Source: Malachius bipustulatus (taxonomy: Eukaryota; Arthropoda; Insecta; Coleoptera; Melyridae). Taken from it: 64,000 nucleotides of DNA. Position numbers and translations under genes: made by a program. The DNA lies in NCBI GenBank assembly GCA_910589415.1, contig OU342633.1:35842210-35906209 (forward strand), read 5' to 3'. Below, in pieces: positions 46,818-56,978 of this stretch; positions within the stretch are counted from its first letter, which is position 1, and the number at the start of each line of letters is the position of its first letter. The notes beneath the pieces were generated by a model, which was given only the letters and a program-made list of their open reading frames with translations, was not told where the DNA came from and searched no databases.

Positions 46818-49257
46818 CTTCGCCGTTCGCTGCTACTTTCTGAATTGGATTATATACAAATACACATACACAGTTTGAAGGCACTTTGTGGTAACTAGTT
46901 GTCAATTAGATTTCTTCTTTATTTTCACTTTCAAAATCGAGATCCATTCAAGCATCATTCCTGTGACTATCAACATTACGACTACTACTGCCGGTCATTT
47001 GTCTTCTTGTCTCGTCTCATCAGTCTTTGGGTCTTCCAGAGTTTGGTGGGTTCACAGGAATTGTCACTCTAGAACCTTCCAGTCTTCTAACCTCGATCCT
47101 CGATCTACTATACTATTTTATGATGTCTTCTAAGTTCTAAAACGTACATAATTCGTTATGAAGGGATTTTTATCGGAAATCGATATTTCATTTCAACAAC
47201 AAGACTATGAACAGATTCATAGTGTAAAAATCGAGATTAATAAGAAGGCATGCCTAATAAGAAACTATAAAAAACAATTTCGATTTCGGTTTCAAAAGTA
47301 CGAGCATGAAGTATTGAAGTAATAAATGAAGGTTTGAGTTTTAAGGTTAAGCGAAATTTGAAATTTGAATTTGATGGATGCGTTGTTTTGATAGTAATGA
47401 ATGACAGTTGAGCTGGACAAGAATAATCGTGATGAAGTTCACTAATTGTAGCTCAGATTCTTTAAATCTTAAAACAGACTGCTAGCTGCGTTCAGTAACA
47501 TTTAACAATAATATTGAATAATCCATTTTAGGTAGGTATTACTATTATATTGATTTTCATAAACACACCACGTAACCGGTGAGGTGATGAAGTCTACCGC
47601 ACAGTTGTAGACGACGCAAATCTCCAAGGACCATGGCAAAGATGTCCGGAATCATTATTTTAATTTTCTTAAAAAATTTTTTTGTATAATTTATTAGAAT
47701 CATAGAAAAGAAATAAATCAAAGGCATTAACTTTTAGAATCTATTAACAAAAATAAGCAGCACCAGGAAGAAGCTACGATAAATCTTCAGCCTGCTATCG
47801 TATAGAATAGAGTCAGAGTCAATAAGTTTGAATTGAGTTGAGTCAAAATCGGCGCTGCTGTGCTGGAGGTCATTACTGTGTATGGTACAGGTACCTGTAT
47901 CCTGTATTATACCGACACTGGCACTTATACTAGGATAGCGCATTCTTCTCATGGCACAAAAAAGTGAGAATAAAGTTGGAAATATATTAATTTAAAAAAA
48001 CATCAGTTTTTCCGTGAACGTATGAAAATTTATAGTTTTGGTAAGCATTATTTAAAGTTAAAAGTGAGGAGTAAAGTCAGCATTAAAGAATCAGCAGGGT
48101 ATTTGTGAAAATTATTAACTTTTGCTGCGTTAAAGGATGTAAAAAGAGGGCTCATCTCTGCTTGTTCGCGTTGCCTAAAATATTTTAAACGTATTTAAAT
48201 TTCCTGTCAATATTATTTATTTATCTATTACTGGAATATTCCGAGCACAAAATTCACCCATGAGACAGAAAATACACCGCTCATGAAAGTTTGTCAAGTA
48301 GGTTTCATTACACCTTGATGAACATTTATTTAAATATCAGTACGGGAGGCTCTGACATATGAATGTCACTATGTTAATGTAATTGTTTAGTATTTCAAAC
48401 TATTGTGTGTAACAGGTGTAAAACTCCTGTGTAACTTTTTCTTCTCCTGACTAAACTGTCATTTACAACTCTAGTTTTGTAAGATACCTACTATTGAGTA
48501 CCTATACTTACCTTTTTTGACATGCAATATTGGTATACATACTTATGTATTCAGTGCCAATTTTTCTTCTCTCAACTACTTATGGTTCAAGCTACCCTTT
48601 TTATTAGGTCCAGTATTTTGAGTAACTTGAACTAAGTAACTAATGATTAACTGAGAAATGGTAAACCAATTTTAATATTTTTGATAATCATTTTTTAGGT
48701 ACCTATTTGGAGTTTGATACATTAGTGGGCTGGGTCCATCTGAATCCGTCCAATCCAGCTTATTATATATAATTAAAAAATCTGAAATAATTCTCTCTCC
48801 TTGAGGAAGTTGGAGCAAATAAAATTGCTGAGAGGGAGTAAAGGTTGGGAGTAATGCTACAACAGGCTATATAAGGACTCTTCTTTATTCTCCTAGTCAA
48901 TAATATAGCAAACAATAAAAACAATAATCTGCAACTAATAAGACATTCTTTATTATTTTAATTCTCACTTCACTTTACTTGGTCAATTGGTAATTATTAC
49001 TCTAAATCCTAAATCCCGCTTAGCTATTAGTCTAGTTCTCTAGTTAAAGGTGAGCTGATAGCATTACAGGATATTTCCTATTTAGTGAAGGGAAATAGGA
49101 AATAGACGGTTTGAATAGTAAAAATAGTATGTGGAGAATTAACTATCCAGAGCAGATGTTTCTCTGGAATGCTTACATATTGCATCATATCCTCAGTTAC
49201 AGGATTTCGCGCTGCTTCTATCCTATAAATTAAATTACTTTTATTTTGTAGGAACAA
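46818..49257. other. Intergenic DNA between EDRF1 and the zinc-finger gene
   Basis: AT-rich with no supported gene. It holds the EDRF1 upstream region and the 3' side of the minus-strand zinc-finger gene, with a TTTATT (AATAAA on the coding strand) near 48950 as a possible poly(A) signal. The short frame at 47734-47952 is unsupported. Confidence 0.4.
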
Positions 49258-50340
49258 TCACTCATCTTTATAACTTTGCATGGTCTCTTTTGAATGTTTA
49301 ACTTTACAATGTACAGTCAAAGACCTTTTATATCTTGTTTCAAAAGAACATTCATGGCAACTATACACTTGCGCTTCTTTTGAATGTTTATATTTATAAT
49401 GCTGAGTCATTGTACTTTTCCATTTTGTTTTGTAGGAACATTCCTCACATTTGTATATTTCCGAGTGGATACGTATATGTTGGGCCAAATATAATTTATC
49501 TGTCGTCTTGTAAGAACACTCCTCGCATTTGAACACTTGAGCCTCTTTCGCATGTTCACAGTTATAATGATGGGTTAGCCCACGTTTATATCTTGTTTCA
49601 TATGAACATTGGTCGCATTTGTACTTTGTCACTTCTTTTCCATGTCTGGTATTGTAATGGTTGGTCAAACTAGATTTATATCTGGTCTGAAAAGAACATT
49701 CATCACATTTATAATACACTCCTTGTGAATGTTTCGAATGTTTGTTTTTATAGCTTTTGGCAAGGTCACTTCTAATTTTATCTTCATGTGGGCATTCGCT
49801 GCATTTATACATTTCGGTACATTGTTGGTGTTTACAAAGATAATGGCGGCCGTAATAAGAGTTATTGTTCGTTTTATAAGGACAATGAGTACAGTTATTG
49901 TACTTATTAGCTTGATCTTCGTTTTTACTTAATAAAGAGCGATCGATCTCGTTTTTCTCAAGAGAGTGACTTTGATCAACTTCAGCCCTAAATGTTTCAA
50001 CACTCCTGCTTGTCCCCTCCCATTCCATGAGTTCCCATTCCAGCTTATGTTCTTCGGGTTCAATTTCTTCTTTCAAGGCCACCTGTACTGCTTTCAAATG
50101 TTGAAAATCGTCTCGTGAATCTTCCAGTTCCTTCTTTATGGGGAAAGATAGAAAAGTGTTTTCATATTTTTTTAATTCAGAGGTTTGGCAACAATTCAAA
50201 TCATTTTCACACTTCAACTTTGAGAGAAGAGAGCAATTAAATTTTTTATCATCTTCAACTTCAACTGCTTGAGTTTGGATTATTTCTGTTTCTTCTTGGA
50301 CTGCAGCTAAACTAATGATGTTACTGTTAATGGCTGTTAG
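49258..50340 (-). CDS. C2H2 zinc-finger protein, paralogue A (5' end open)
   Basis: The frame encodes an acidic N-terminal region followed by seven C2H2 units: CTHCPYK, CSECPHED, CDECSFQ, CDQCSYE, CEECSYKTTD, CEECSYKTKW and CHECSFE, mostly C-x2-C-x12-H-x4-H. The second unit has Ser in place of its first His (AKSYKNKH) and is probably not functional; the fifth has the shorter HIRIH ending. The N terminus contains FPIKKELEDSRDDFQ, whose IKKE fits a sumoylation consensus and is shared with the paralogue at 56979. The frame is open from the stop codon at 49258 up to 50340 but has no ATG before that point; EIIQTQAVE-V-E-DDK still aligns with the paralogue. The true start is therefore probably in an unplaced upstream exon, or the gene has lost its ATG. 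Likely a nuclear DNA-binding protein. Confidence 0.75.
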   Translation of the reverse strand, partial: LTAINSNIISLAAVQEETEIIQTQAVEVEDDKKFNCSLLSKLKCENDLNCCQTSELKKYENTFLSFPIKKELEDSRDDFQHLKAVQVALKEEIEPEEHKLEWELMEWEGTSRSVETFRAEVDQSHSLEKNEIDRSLLSKNEDQANKYNNCTHCPYKTNNNSYYGRHYLCKHQQCTEMYKCSECPHEDKIRSDLAKSYKNKHSKHSQGVYYKCDECSFQTRYKSSLTNHYNTRHGKEVTKYKCDQCSYETRYKRGLTHHYNCEHAKEAQVFKCEECSYKTTDKLYLAQHIRIHSEIYKCEECSYKTKWKSTMTQHYKYKHSKEAQVYSCHECSFETRYKRSLTVHCKVKHSKETMQSYKDE

Positions 50341-50553
50341 TTAATGGAATATTAATTTCAAATTAGTCTTAAAAATTATAGCATGTCATGAACCTTCTAT
50401 AAAAACATAATAAACACTGAACTGAAAAACTGAACTGACTAAGACTAAACTAAACAGAAACAGAGTTGTGTTCGTGTTATTTTATTCATGATCATGATGA
50501 TCATCATCATCTCATGTATAATTGGTACAATTATTATTGATTTGATTGTACTG

Positions 50554-51412
50554 TATACAGGGTGATTCTTTCAAAGCGCCCATTACAAAAAGTACGACTT
50601 CTAGTTGATCTAGGAATCTGAAATTTGGAATTTAGGCAACATACATAATAACGAGTCGAAATGAAATATTACCAAGATGGCGGCACATTTAAAAATGGGG
50701 AAAGGAAGTGTCATCTTTGTTTTTTTAAATTGGACACCCCATACATTATTGCATTTTCAGATTGTCTGAGAAAATGTGATAACAATGGTACTTATAGTTG
50801 CAGTTTAAATTGAGTAGGCTATGAGTTATAAACAAGTGAAAATCACGATTTTCCAACTTTAAAGCCATTTCCAACAAAAACGGCTCAAGATACCTGAAAA
50901 CGGTTTACATGTCCCTATCTTAACTTTTCTTCTAGTATCCTACTGCATAGTTGAAATGTTTATACAGGGTGAACAAAAATATGATAATTTTCACCACCCT
51001 GTATAGACATTTCAACTCCATAATAGGATACCTCTTTAAAAGTTAAAATAGGGACATGTAATCCGTTTTCTGATATCTTGAGCCGTTTTTGTTGGAAATG
51101 GCTTCAAAGTTGAAAAATTGTGATTTTCACTTGTTTATAACTCATAGCCTACTCAATTTAAACTGCAACTATAAGTACCATTGTTATCACATTTTCTCAG
51201 ACAATCTGAAAATGCAATAATGTATGGGGTGTCCAATTTAAAAAACCAAAGATGACACTTCCTTTCCCCATTTTTAAATGTGCCGCCATCTTGGTAATAT
51301 TTCATTTCGACTCGTTATTATGTATGTTGCCTAAATTCCAAATTTCAGATTCCTAGATCAACTAGAAGTCGTACTTTTTGTAATGGGCGCTTTAAAAGAA
51401 TCACCCTGTATA
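50554..51412. mobile_element. Near-perfect 859-bp palindromic foldback element
   Basis: Arms of about 421 bp (50554-50974 and about 50989-51412) are reverse complements. The outer 300 bp differ at only about one position by eye; mismatches accumulate toward the centre (for example near 50870-50950). Each end reads TATACAGGGTGATTCTTT, and a TATACAGGGTGA motif recurs next to a 14-bp loop at the centre, so the centre itself is a small hairpin. Ends are TA-rich, making the exact target duplication ambiguous (TA or TATA). No ORF. A diverged relative of one arm lies at 59119-59235, showing that it is a dispersed repeat family. Confidence 0.9.
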
Positions 51413-53036
51413 GGCTAAGTAAGTATCGGATGTTTGCGGCGCGCGCGCCTCCTCGTGGATTTTTTTCGCACTTTCGTGCGGCAGTATAACCTTGCTTTGC
51501 AATTTTTGACAGCTCGTTTGGATAATGAAACCCTTTTAAAATTATTATTTGGCAGTGAACTTATAGATTTTTAAATTTATTATGACTACAATAATTATTA
51601 AAAGTCATTTCCAAGCACCCAGTCTCGACTGCTTTCGTTTTAAATCGTTGAGAAATGGGCGAAATCTCATGATGAGTTTTCACATGAGCGGTGTTAGAGA
51701 ATACGTTTACATGGAACTTTTCTTCAAGGAACAGCGCTCATTTAGAGAGACTCCTGGTGCACATAGCACTCATAAAAATGAAAAAACCTATTATTGTCCC
51801 ATTGTTCAGGTGATATATTAATTGTCCATTAAAAAAATATCACCTTTCTTATCAACGCATAATAAGTTCATATTTCATCTCATGTTTTCGGGGTTTTTAT
51901 TGAGCTTATGTATAATAAGTCGAAGAGTTTTAAACATATTTTGCAGCTGTAAAGCAAGAAAATGTTACCCTTCGTCTGAAATACAGCTCGAAAAAATTAT
52001 AGCAGTAGTTATTGTTTTATTAGTATTACTTATATGCCTTAAATTATTAACTAAAATTTTTAACTTTAATTTACTATCTAAAAAAAGATTCAGGAGTAAT
52101 AAATAGGTATGTAATCTCAAGCATTTAAGGTACTCGTGTACAACAAACACTTCCCGATTTTTGTATACTCGGAACGACCTCATGTTTGCAATAACAAATA
52201 CATTAAAATGAACAGCGGGCACGCAGGACTTGCCGCATGAAAGTGTCAAATTTGCCTACTTGGTGGCGCCACAATAGTTACTTGTTTAGCCTATAGTATG
52301 ACATTACAGAATGGCAGAACGTATCAGAATAGTTAAGTTCTTACTCTATGGGATTATTGGACTGATCCATAGAAATAGAATAGTAATAATACTCTATTCT
52401 ATCTCTATGGACTGATCGGAGTCATTCGTGACATGACACATGACAAGCCAAAACAGTTGCAAGGATCTTTTTTTATAATTGGGAAAACTTTTGAGCCTTT
52501 ATTTTTTAGAACACTTAGCTAGTACAATGCTACTAGCCCGCAGGGTTGAAATAATTTTTTCTTCATTATATTTATAATTTGATATATTGAAATTTATAAT
52601 TATAACAGGAATGAACAATATTCAAGTATCTAAACAACGAACTGGAAATTCTCTTAAATTCCGATGTTTCTTGAAAATGCTGAGAAATAGTTGGACGTGC
52701 TCGGAATTAAACTACAACATATGGAGCTGAGTATGCAGCAGCATACGCTGAAAAATAAAATAAAATTAGTGAGTAAACTTGAATTAATATTTATACCGTG
52801 CTCTACCGAGCCTTTATGATATGCGAATTTCAACTATTATTAGTTGCTGATGTATAATGGTAAACTGTTTTCAATGGGATCGTTATTAAGGACCGATATT
52901 CATCATAAATTAAATATCCTACAGAGCAATTAGCCTATATTTAAAGACTCGGTTTCTTCTCGCACGATATATTTGAAACAAACTTTTCAAATAGAGATAT
53001 ATGGGATAGCGGTATATATTCTTTTTGGTCATTATA
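51413..53036. other. Intergenic DNA with unrecognised short frames and a small hairpin
   Basis: Plus-strand frames at 51582-51821 (79 aa, starting ATGACTACAATAATT) and 51822-52106 (94 aa, with a hydrophobic Leu/Val segment, opening at a TTG) follow one another but match no family I know. A GTGATA near 51811 might be a weak donor. A hairpin at 52368-52413 pairs CCATAGAAATAGAATAG with CTATTCTATCTCTATGG, and the octamer GGACTGAT flanks it on both sides. None of this amounts to a supported gene. Confidence 0.35.
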
Positions 53037-53038
53037 TA

Positions 53039-53548
53039 CATCCGCGGCTCCTACAGTTTCACTATGGCACCTATTATATAGGGGTGGAGGACATACCTAT
53101 AGTAACACCAGGAAGGTATTAATTTGCTTTGCAAATGAAAGATGAGCGAACAAAAGGGCATCAAAAGAAGATCTTCCTGAGTTCGGTCCTGGTTTAGATA
53201 GAACAGCGAAAATCACAATAAACATGCAAGGTCAGAGTGTCGAGTGGACGGCGGAACTCGTAATATCAACACCAGAGCCGGTCCGGTAAGCGAGGCGATG
53301 ACGCGTATTTTGGAATATAAATGCAAAATAAATGCAAAATTCAAAATAAAAACTGTGCTACTGTTATTCTCGAAGATTTTCCTTGCCCTGAAAGTGAAAA
53401 AAAAATAGAAATTCGACCGTAGTGCCAAAGAGTAGTGGTGACCTTTGATATTAGTTTGCCATGGCTGTTTTTAGCTTTTTACCCACCCAGCACCCCTATT
53501 TCGCTCCTCGGTCCCGAAAAAATTGATGAAACTTAGGAGCCGCGGATG
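53039..53548. mobile_element. TA-flanked MITE, Tc1/mariner-like
   Basis: The left end CATCCGCGGCTCCTA pairs with TAGGAGCCGCGGATG at the right end, with weaker pairing for another 8-10 bp. Both ends are bordered by TA (53037-53038 and 53549-53550), the target duplication of Tc1/mariner elements. At 510 bp it has no transposase and is non-autonomous. Its interior is unrelated to other repeats in the window. Confidence 0.65.
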
Positions 53549-54162
53549 TATACAATTATGTACTTTCTTTTTTATTGTAGAAAATTAATTGATGACTTTC
53601 CTAGTAAATGGGTATACATATAATAATATAGCATACATCCGCCATTAACAGGCCAAAGTGCGATTCAATATTGTAGCTTTAGTTGTTATTTTATTACTTA
53701 AATTAAATTTAATTTTTCAATCAAGCTTTATCCAGATTGTTCGCGAGTCGCACAAGAACAAAACTACTATAATGTCTCGCAGGCGCAAGCGCGTTAAAAA
53801 ATTCTACAGGTAAATAATTGTTGTCAAGTCAATTGTCAATATGACAACCAATTTGGCTGACATGCAGTCTGTTATCATTCACATGGTGTAAGTCCTCCCT
53901 AGACTACCTGGAGGTGCGTTCCAAAACGGCGCTCCTAGTGTAGGAATCACTCCGACTGAATTGGGGGGAAAACCGAATTTGTTGTCTGGTTATTATGCTG
54001 TTTTAGAACGATCATTAGTGTCTATTGACAGATTTTTATTGTATAAGAGTACAGTTGAAGATTAGTGTCATTTTCTTCGGACTTTTTTGCGGTCTCTACT
54101 ATTGGCGTCGAATTCAGTCGGTGGCGCAATGGCGCATTGTTGTAACGTTTTAATGGACTAAA

Positions 54163-54367
54163 AGCAGGCCAGCGAACAGGTATAGTGATAAGAGTGCGCA
54201 GTAAATTTTATGACCAAGTAAGCATGTTCTTTGAGTCTGTCCTTCTTATTGGATACCTGTTAAGATAACTATAAGGGGACCTATACTAAGCACAAAGACG
54301 TGCTTACTTGGATCATAAAATCTAATGCCCACTTTTATTGCTAGACCTGTTCGCTGGCTTGACTTTT
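54163..54367. mobile_element. Short foldback element with arms of about 75 bp
   Basis: GCCAGCGAACAGG near 54169 pairs with CCTGTTCGCTGGC near 54357, and TTTTATGACCAAGTAAGCA near 54206 pairs with TGCTTACTTGGATCATAAAA near 54301. The arms run about 54163-54236 and 54288-54367 around a loop of about 50 bp. No coding capacity. It lies just downstream of the small secreted-protein gene. Confidence 0.75.
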
Positions 54368-54582
54368 ATTCATTATTATAGAATTTATTATGAGTAACCG
54401 TGTATACGGTCTAATTATTTAAATAATTTCCACAGAAGAGATGTTGTGATTGTGACAACCTATACCTATGTGCTGCAAGCTTATATTATATTTAGTTAAT
54501 TCAGAATCATCAATTTTCAACTGGCCTGAAAATGACCGCCACATCTCTACAATTTCCTAGAGTGGCCAGAAAAAAAAATTTA

Positions 54583-54863
54583 CTAGATAAACAAACCTGG
54601 ATAATATCCCCCTGCATAGTATCCTGCATCGTAGTAATAGGGAGAGTACCCATATGCAGCTCCAGCTACATAGGGTGATGCGTAAGGCTCAACCAACCAT
54701 TGTGGTTTTGGTCTCGGTGCTGGGGCCAAATCGCCCATTTGCGCCAGTCCCAAAAGAAGCAGCACCTGGTATTTTTTCACGTTAATCTCGTCAATTATTT
54801 AAATCAAGCAGTAATAAAAGTACTCACCAAAACTGACACCAACACACTCATCGTAGTTTTCAT
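54583..54863 (-). CDS. Small secreted Tyr/Gly-rich protein, cuticular-like, two exons
   Basis: Exon 1 (54828-54863) encodes MKTTMSVLVSVL and ends at a GTGAGT donor; exon 2 (54583-54765) begins after a CAG acceptor with VLLLLGLAQMGDLAPAPRPK. Joined in phase 0 they give 72 aa. The first 24 or so residues form a signal peptide, so the intron lies inside it, the arrangement of many insect cuticular protein genes. The mature chain has a Pro-rich start (APAPRPKPQW) and a Tyr/Gly-rich tail with AAYGYSPYYYDAGYY and GGYYPG. The exon 2 frame has an in-frame ATG of its own at 54780, but that reading removes the best signal peptide. No named family was recognised; a structural cuticle or secreted adhesive role is inferred from composition only. 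Confidence 0.75.
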
Positions 54864-56445
54864 TTTGTAGCACAGGGTCTAGAACTGCAGCACTCTACTA
54901 GCACTAAGACGATATTATGTACCTAAGTACTCATGTAACTTAAGCAAGATTAGGAATGGGAAATTAATCATACCCCTTTGTTTTTATTTATATTTTATGA
55001 ATGAAATAAAAATTCAAGTCATGTCTTCGTTGCCATTGAAATTCAGTACGAGATGTAATAATGATGCATACGAGTATCAGATATGAACTATGAGGGTACT
55101 TTAGGGTAGTCACGAGAATATTAATAAGTTATAAATGGCGTTTTAAAAAATAACTCTAATAATTATCCTTGAGATTTAGAAGCGAAATGGGTGCTTATAT
55201 AGGATAACCTTGATTATCATAAATTATGCATTAGGTAGGTACATAATACATACTTATAGAAATAACTACATGATTTTAGTATATAAGTAAGTATAATAAT
55301 AATATCAAAACCTTAATGAAACTACTCGCGCTGGTATTATTTTTGAAGATTTAATAATTTCCTGCTGCTAACGGCTGACGCGATTTCGGAAATTTTACCG
55401 GGTTTTAGTATTTCTTGTTGCCTTAGCATTATGATTGTCTTGCAAATAATTTGACAATAAAATTTTAAATTTAATTTAAAAATTAAAATTTATTAAAAAA
55501 TAAATAAATGGCTTTATGAAGATAATGTTTATTAAATATTTGTTTTAATATTTATTGTAATATTTATATTCATATTGCATTTTATGACGGTTATATTTAT
55601 AGGTATATGTCTTCAATTTATACTTCAAAGAAGGTTTAAAAAATTATAAAACGGAACCTGCATTGATTGCTAAATAATGAAAGACTTTTAGACCAAAGAA
55701 AATCTCATCCAGCTTTATCAAGCTCTCCAAACTGACGTCACTAACCAATAATTAAAAATCATGGAATTTAAAACGTTCGGAAGGAGAATTAATTGGCCCT
55801 TTTGGTGAATGCGACGGAAACTGCCATTTTGAACCCCCAAATACTTATTAATTTTTTGATATTGGTCATTTTATTCGTTTATAATTATTAGTTTTACACA
55901 TTTATAAATATGTCCATGTGTTCTAATGAGGATTTGGAGCTTTGATGTATGGCATGACAAATTTACAGTGAAATTGGAAAAACTACAAATGTCGAAAGCT
56001 TTTTATATATTTGGAACTACTATTTCCATTATTAGCCTTTAGCACCCATAACTGACGTCATCACTGATACGACCGGTTGTGCCTTCAGATTAGGTAAGCC
56101 TTGAGGATAAGTAACGTGCATTTGTCCCCGGCTGTAAAGTGTAGCAATTGCAGCAATATTATTTCGCGATAACTGATAAGTTTAGTGAAAGCTCGCGATT
56201 TTGTGAATGAAATATCAAGATTGCTTGGATCATAATTAGAACAACGTAAGCTTTCGAGATTCAGGTTAAATGTTATATTTTTCAATAAAAACGATATGTA
56301 GATAGAATTTTTTTAATAACCTTGTACTACACAGGATCAGCTTTGTTTTCTGTTCGGAATGTAAAATGTAATACATAAAACCCACGAATTGCAGAATAAG
56401 AAAAGGTCTAAAAAAATCTTAAAGTTTACAAATCGGTCCTAATTA
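54864..56445. other. Intergenic DNA, very AT-rich
   Basis: No gene was recognised. The stretch 55450-55570 is almost pure A/T with ATTTAAA-type runs. It includes the upstream region of the small secreted-protein gene. Confidence 0.4.
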
Positions 56446-56595
56446 AATTTCTGTCTATTTTAATTGGGAATCGGATTCTTGGGAATGAAATTATTATTTA
56501 TAAAAATATTTTTATAAAAAACGAAACTTTTCAGCGCCAATTGGTCCCTTGTTCACTCGTAATGTAAATATTCCCAATTAAAATAGACAGAAATT
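56446..56595. mobile_element. 150-bp MITE with perfect 26-bp terminal inverted repeats
   Basis: AATTTCTGTCTATTTTAATT at 56446 onward is repeated exactly in reverse complement ending at 56595; the perfect match covers 26 bp (56446-56471 and 56570-56595). The interior includes a smaller TTATAAAAATATTTTTATAA hairpin. No clear target duplication beyond AATT. It lies 0.4 kb upstream of the plus-strand zinc-finger gene. Confidence 0.75.
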
Positions 56596-56978
56596 CAACT
56601 GTACAAGAAGGTTCAAGAAAAATTATCAAGTCCTAATTATAGGTACTTGCATGCCTGTATTTCGTACATCTCACTCATCTCAAATCTGTCATGCCAGCGG
56701 CGGCGCGGTAAGTTGTAACTTTGTAACAGTTTTGCATCACTTGGCTTTTCAGCATAACATAGTCTATCCCGGGAGCTTACCTTACCTATGAACTGCAGCA
56801 CAGCACAGCTGTCACAGTGACAACCGTACAATAATTGCAATGTCAATGTCACATTCACATGCTACATGCCTACATGTCAGTCAATCAGTCATGTCACAGA
56901 GCACAGTAATTCTGCTGCAAATTTTGGAAATTAAAAATAAAAATTAAGACGAGAATTTGAATTTGAAGAAAAACAACC

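Noticed and set aside
51582..52106. Two consecutive plus-strand frames, the second with a hydrophobic segment
   Set aside because: No family recognised, the second opens at TTG, and no good splice signals link them. Described only within the intergenic entry.
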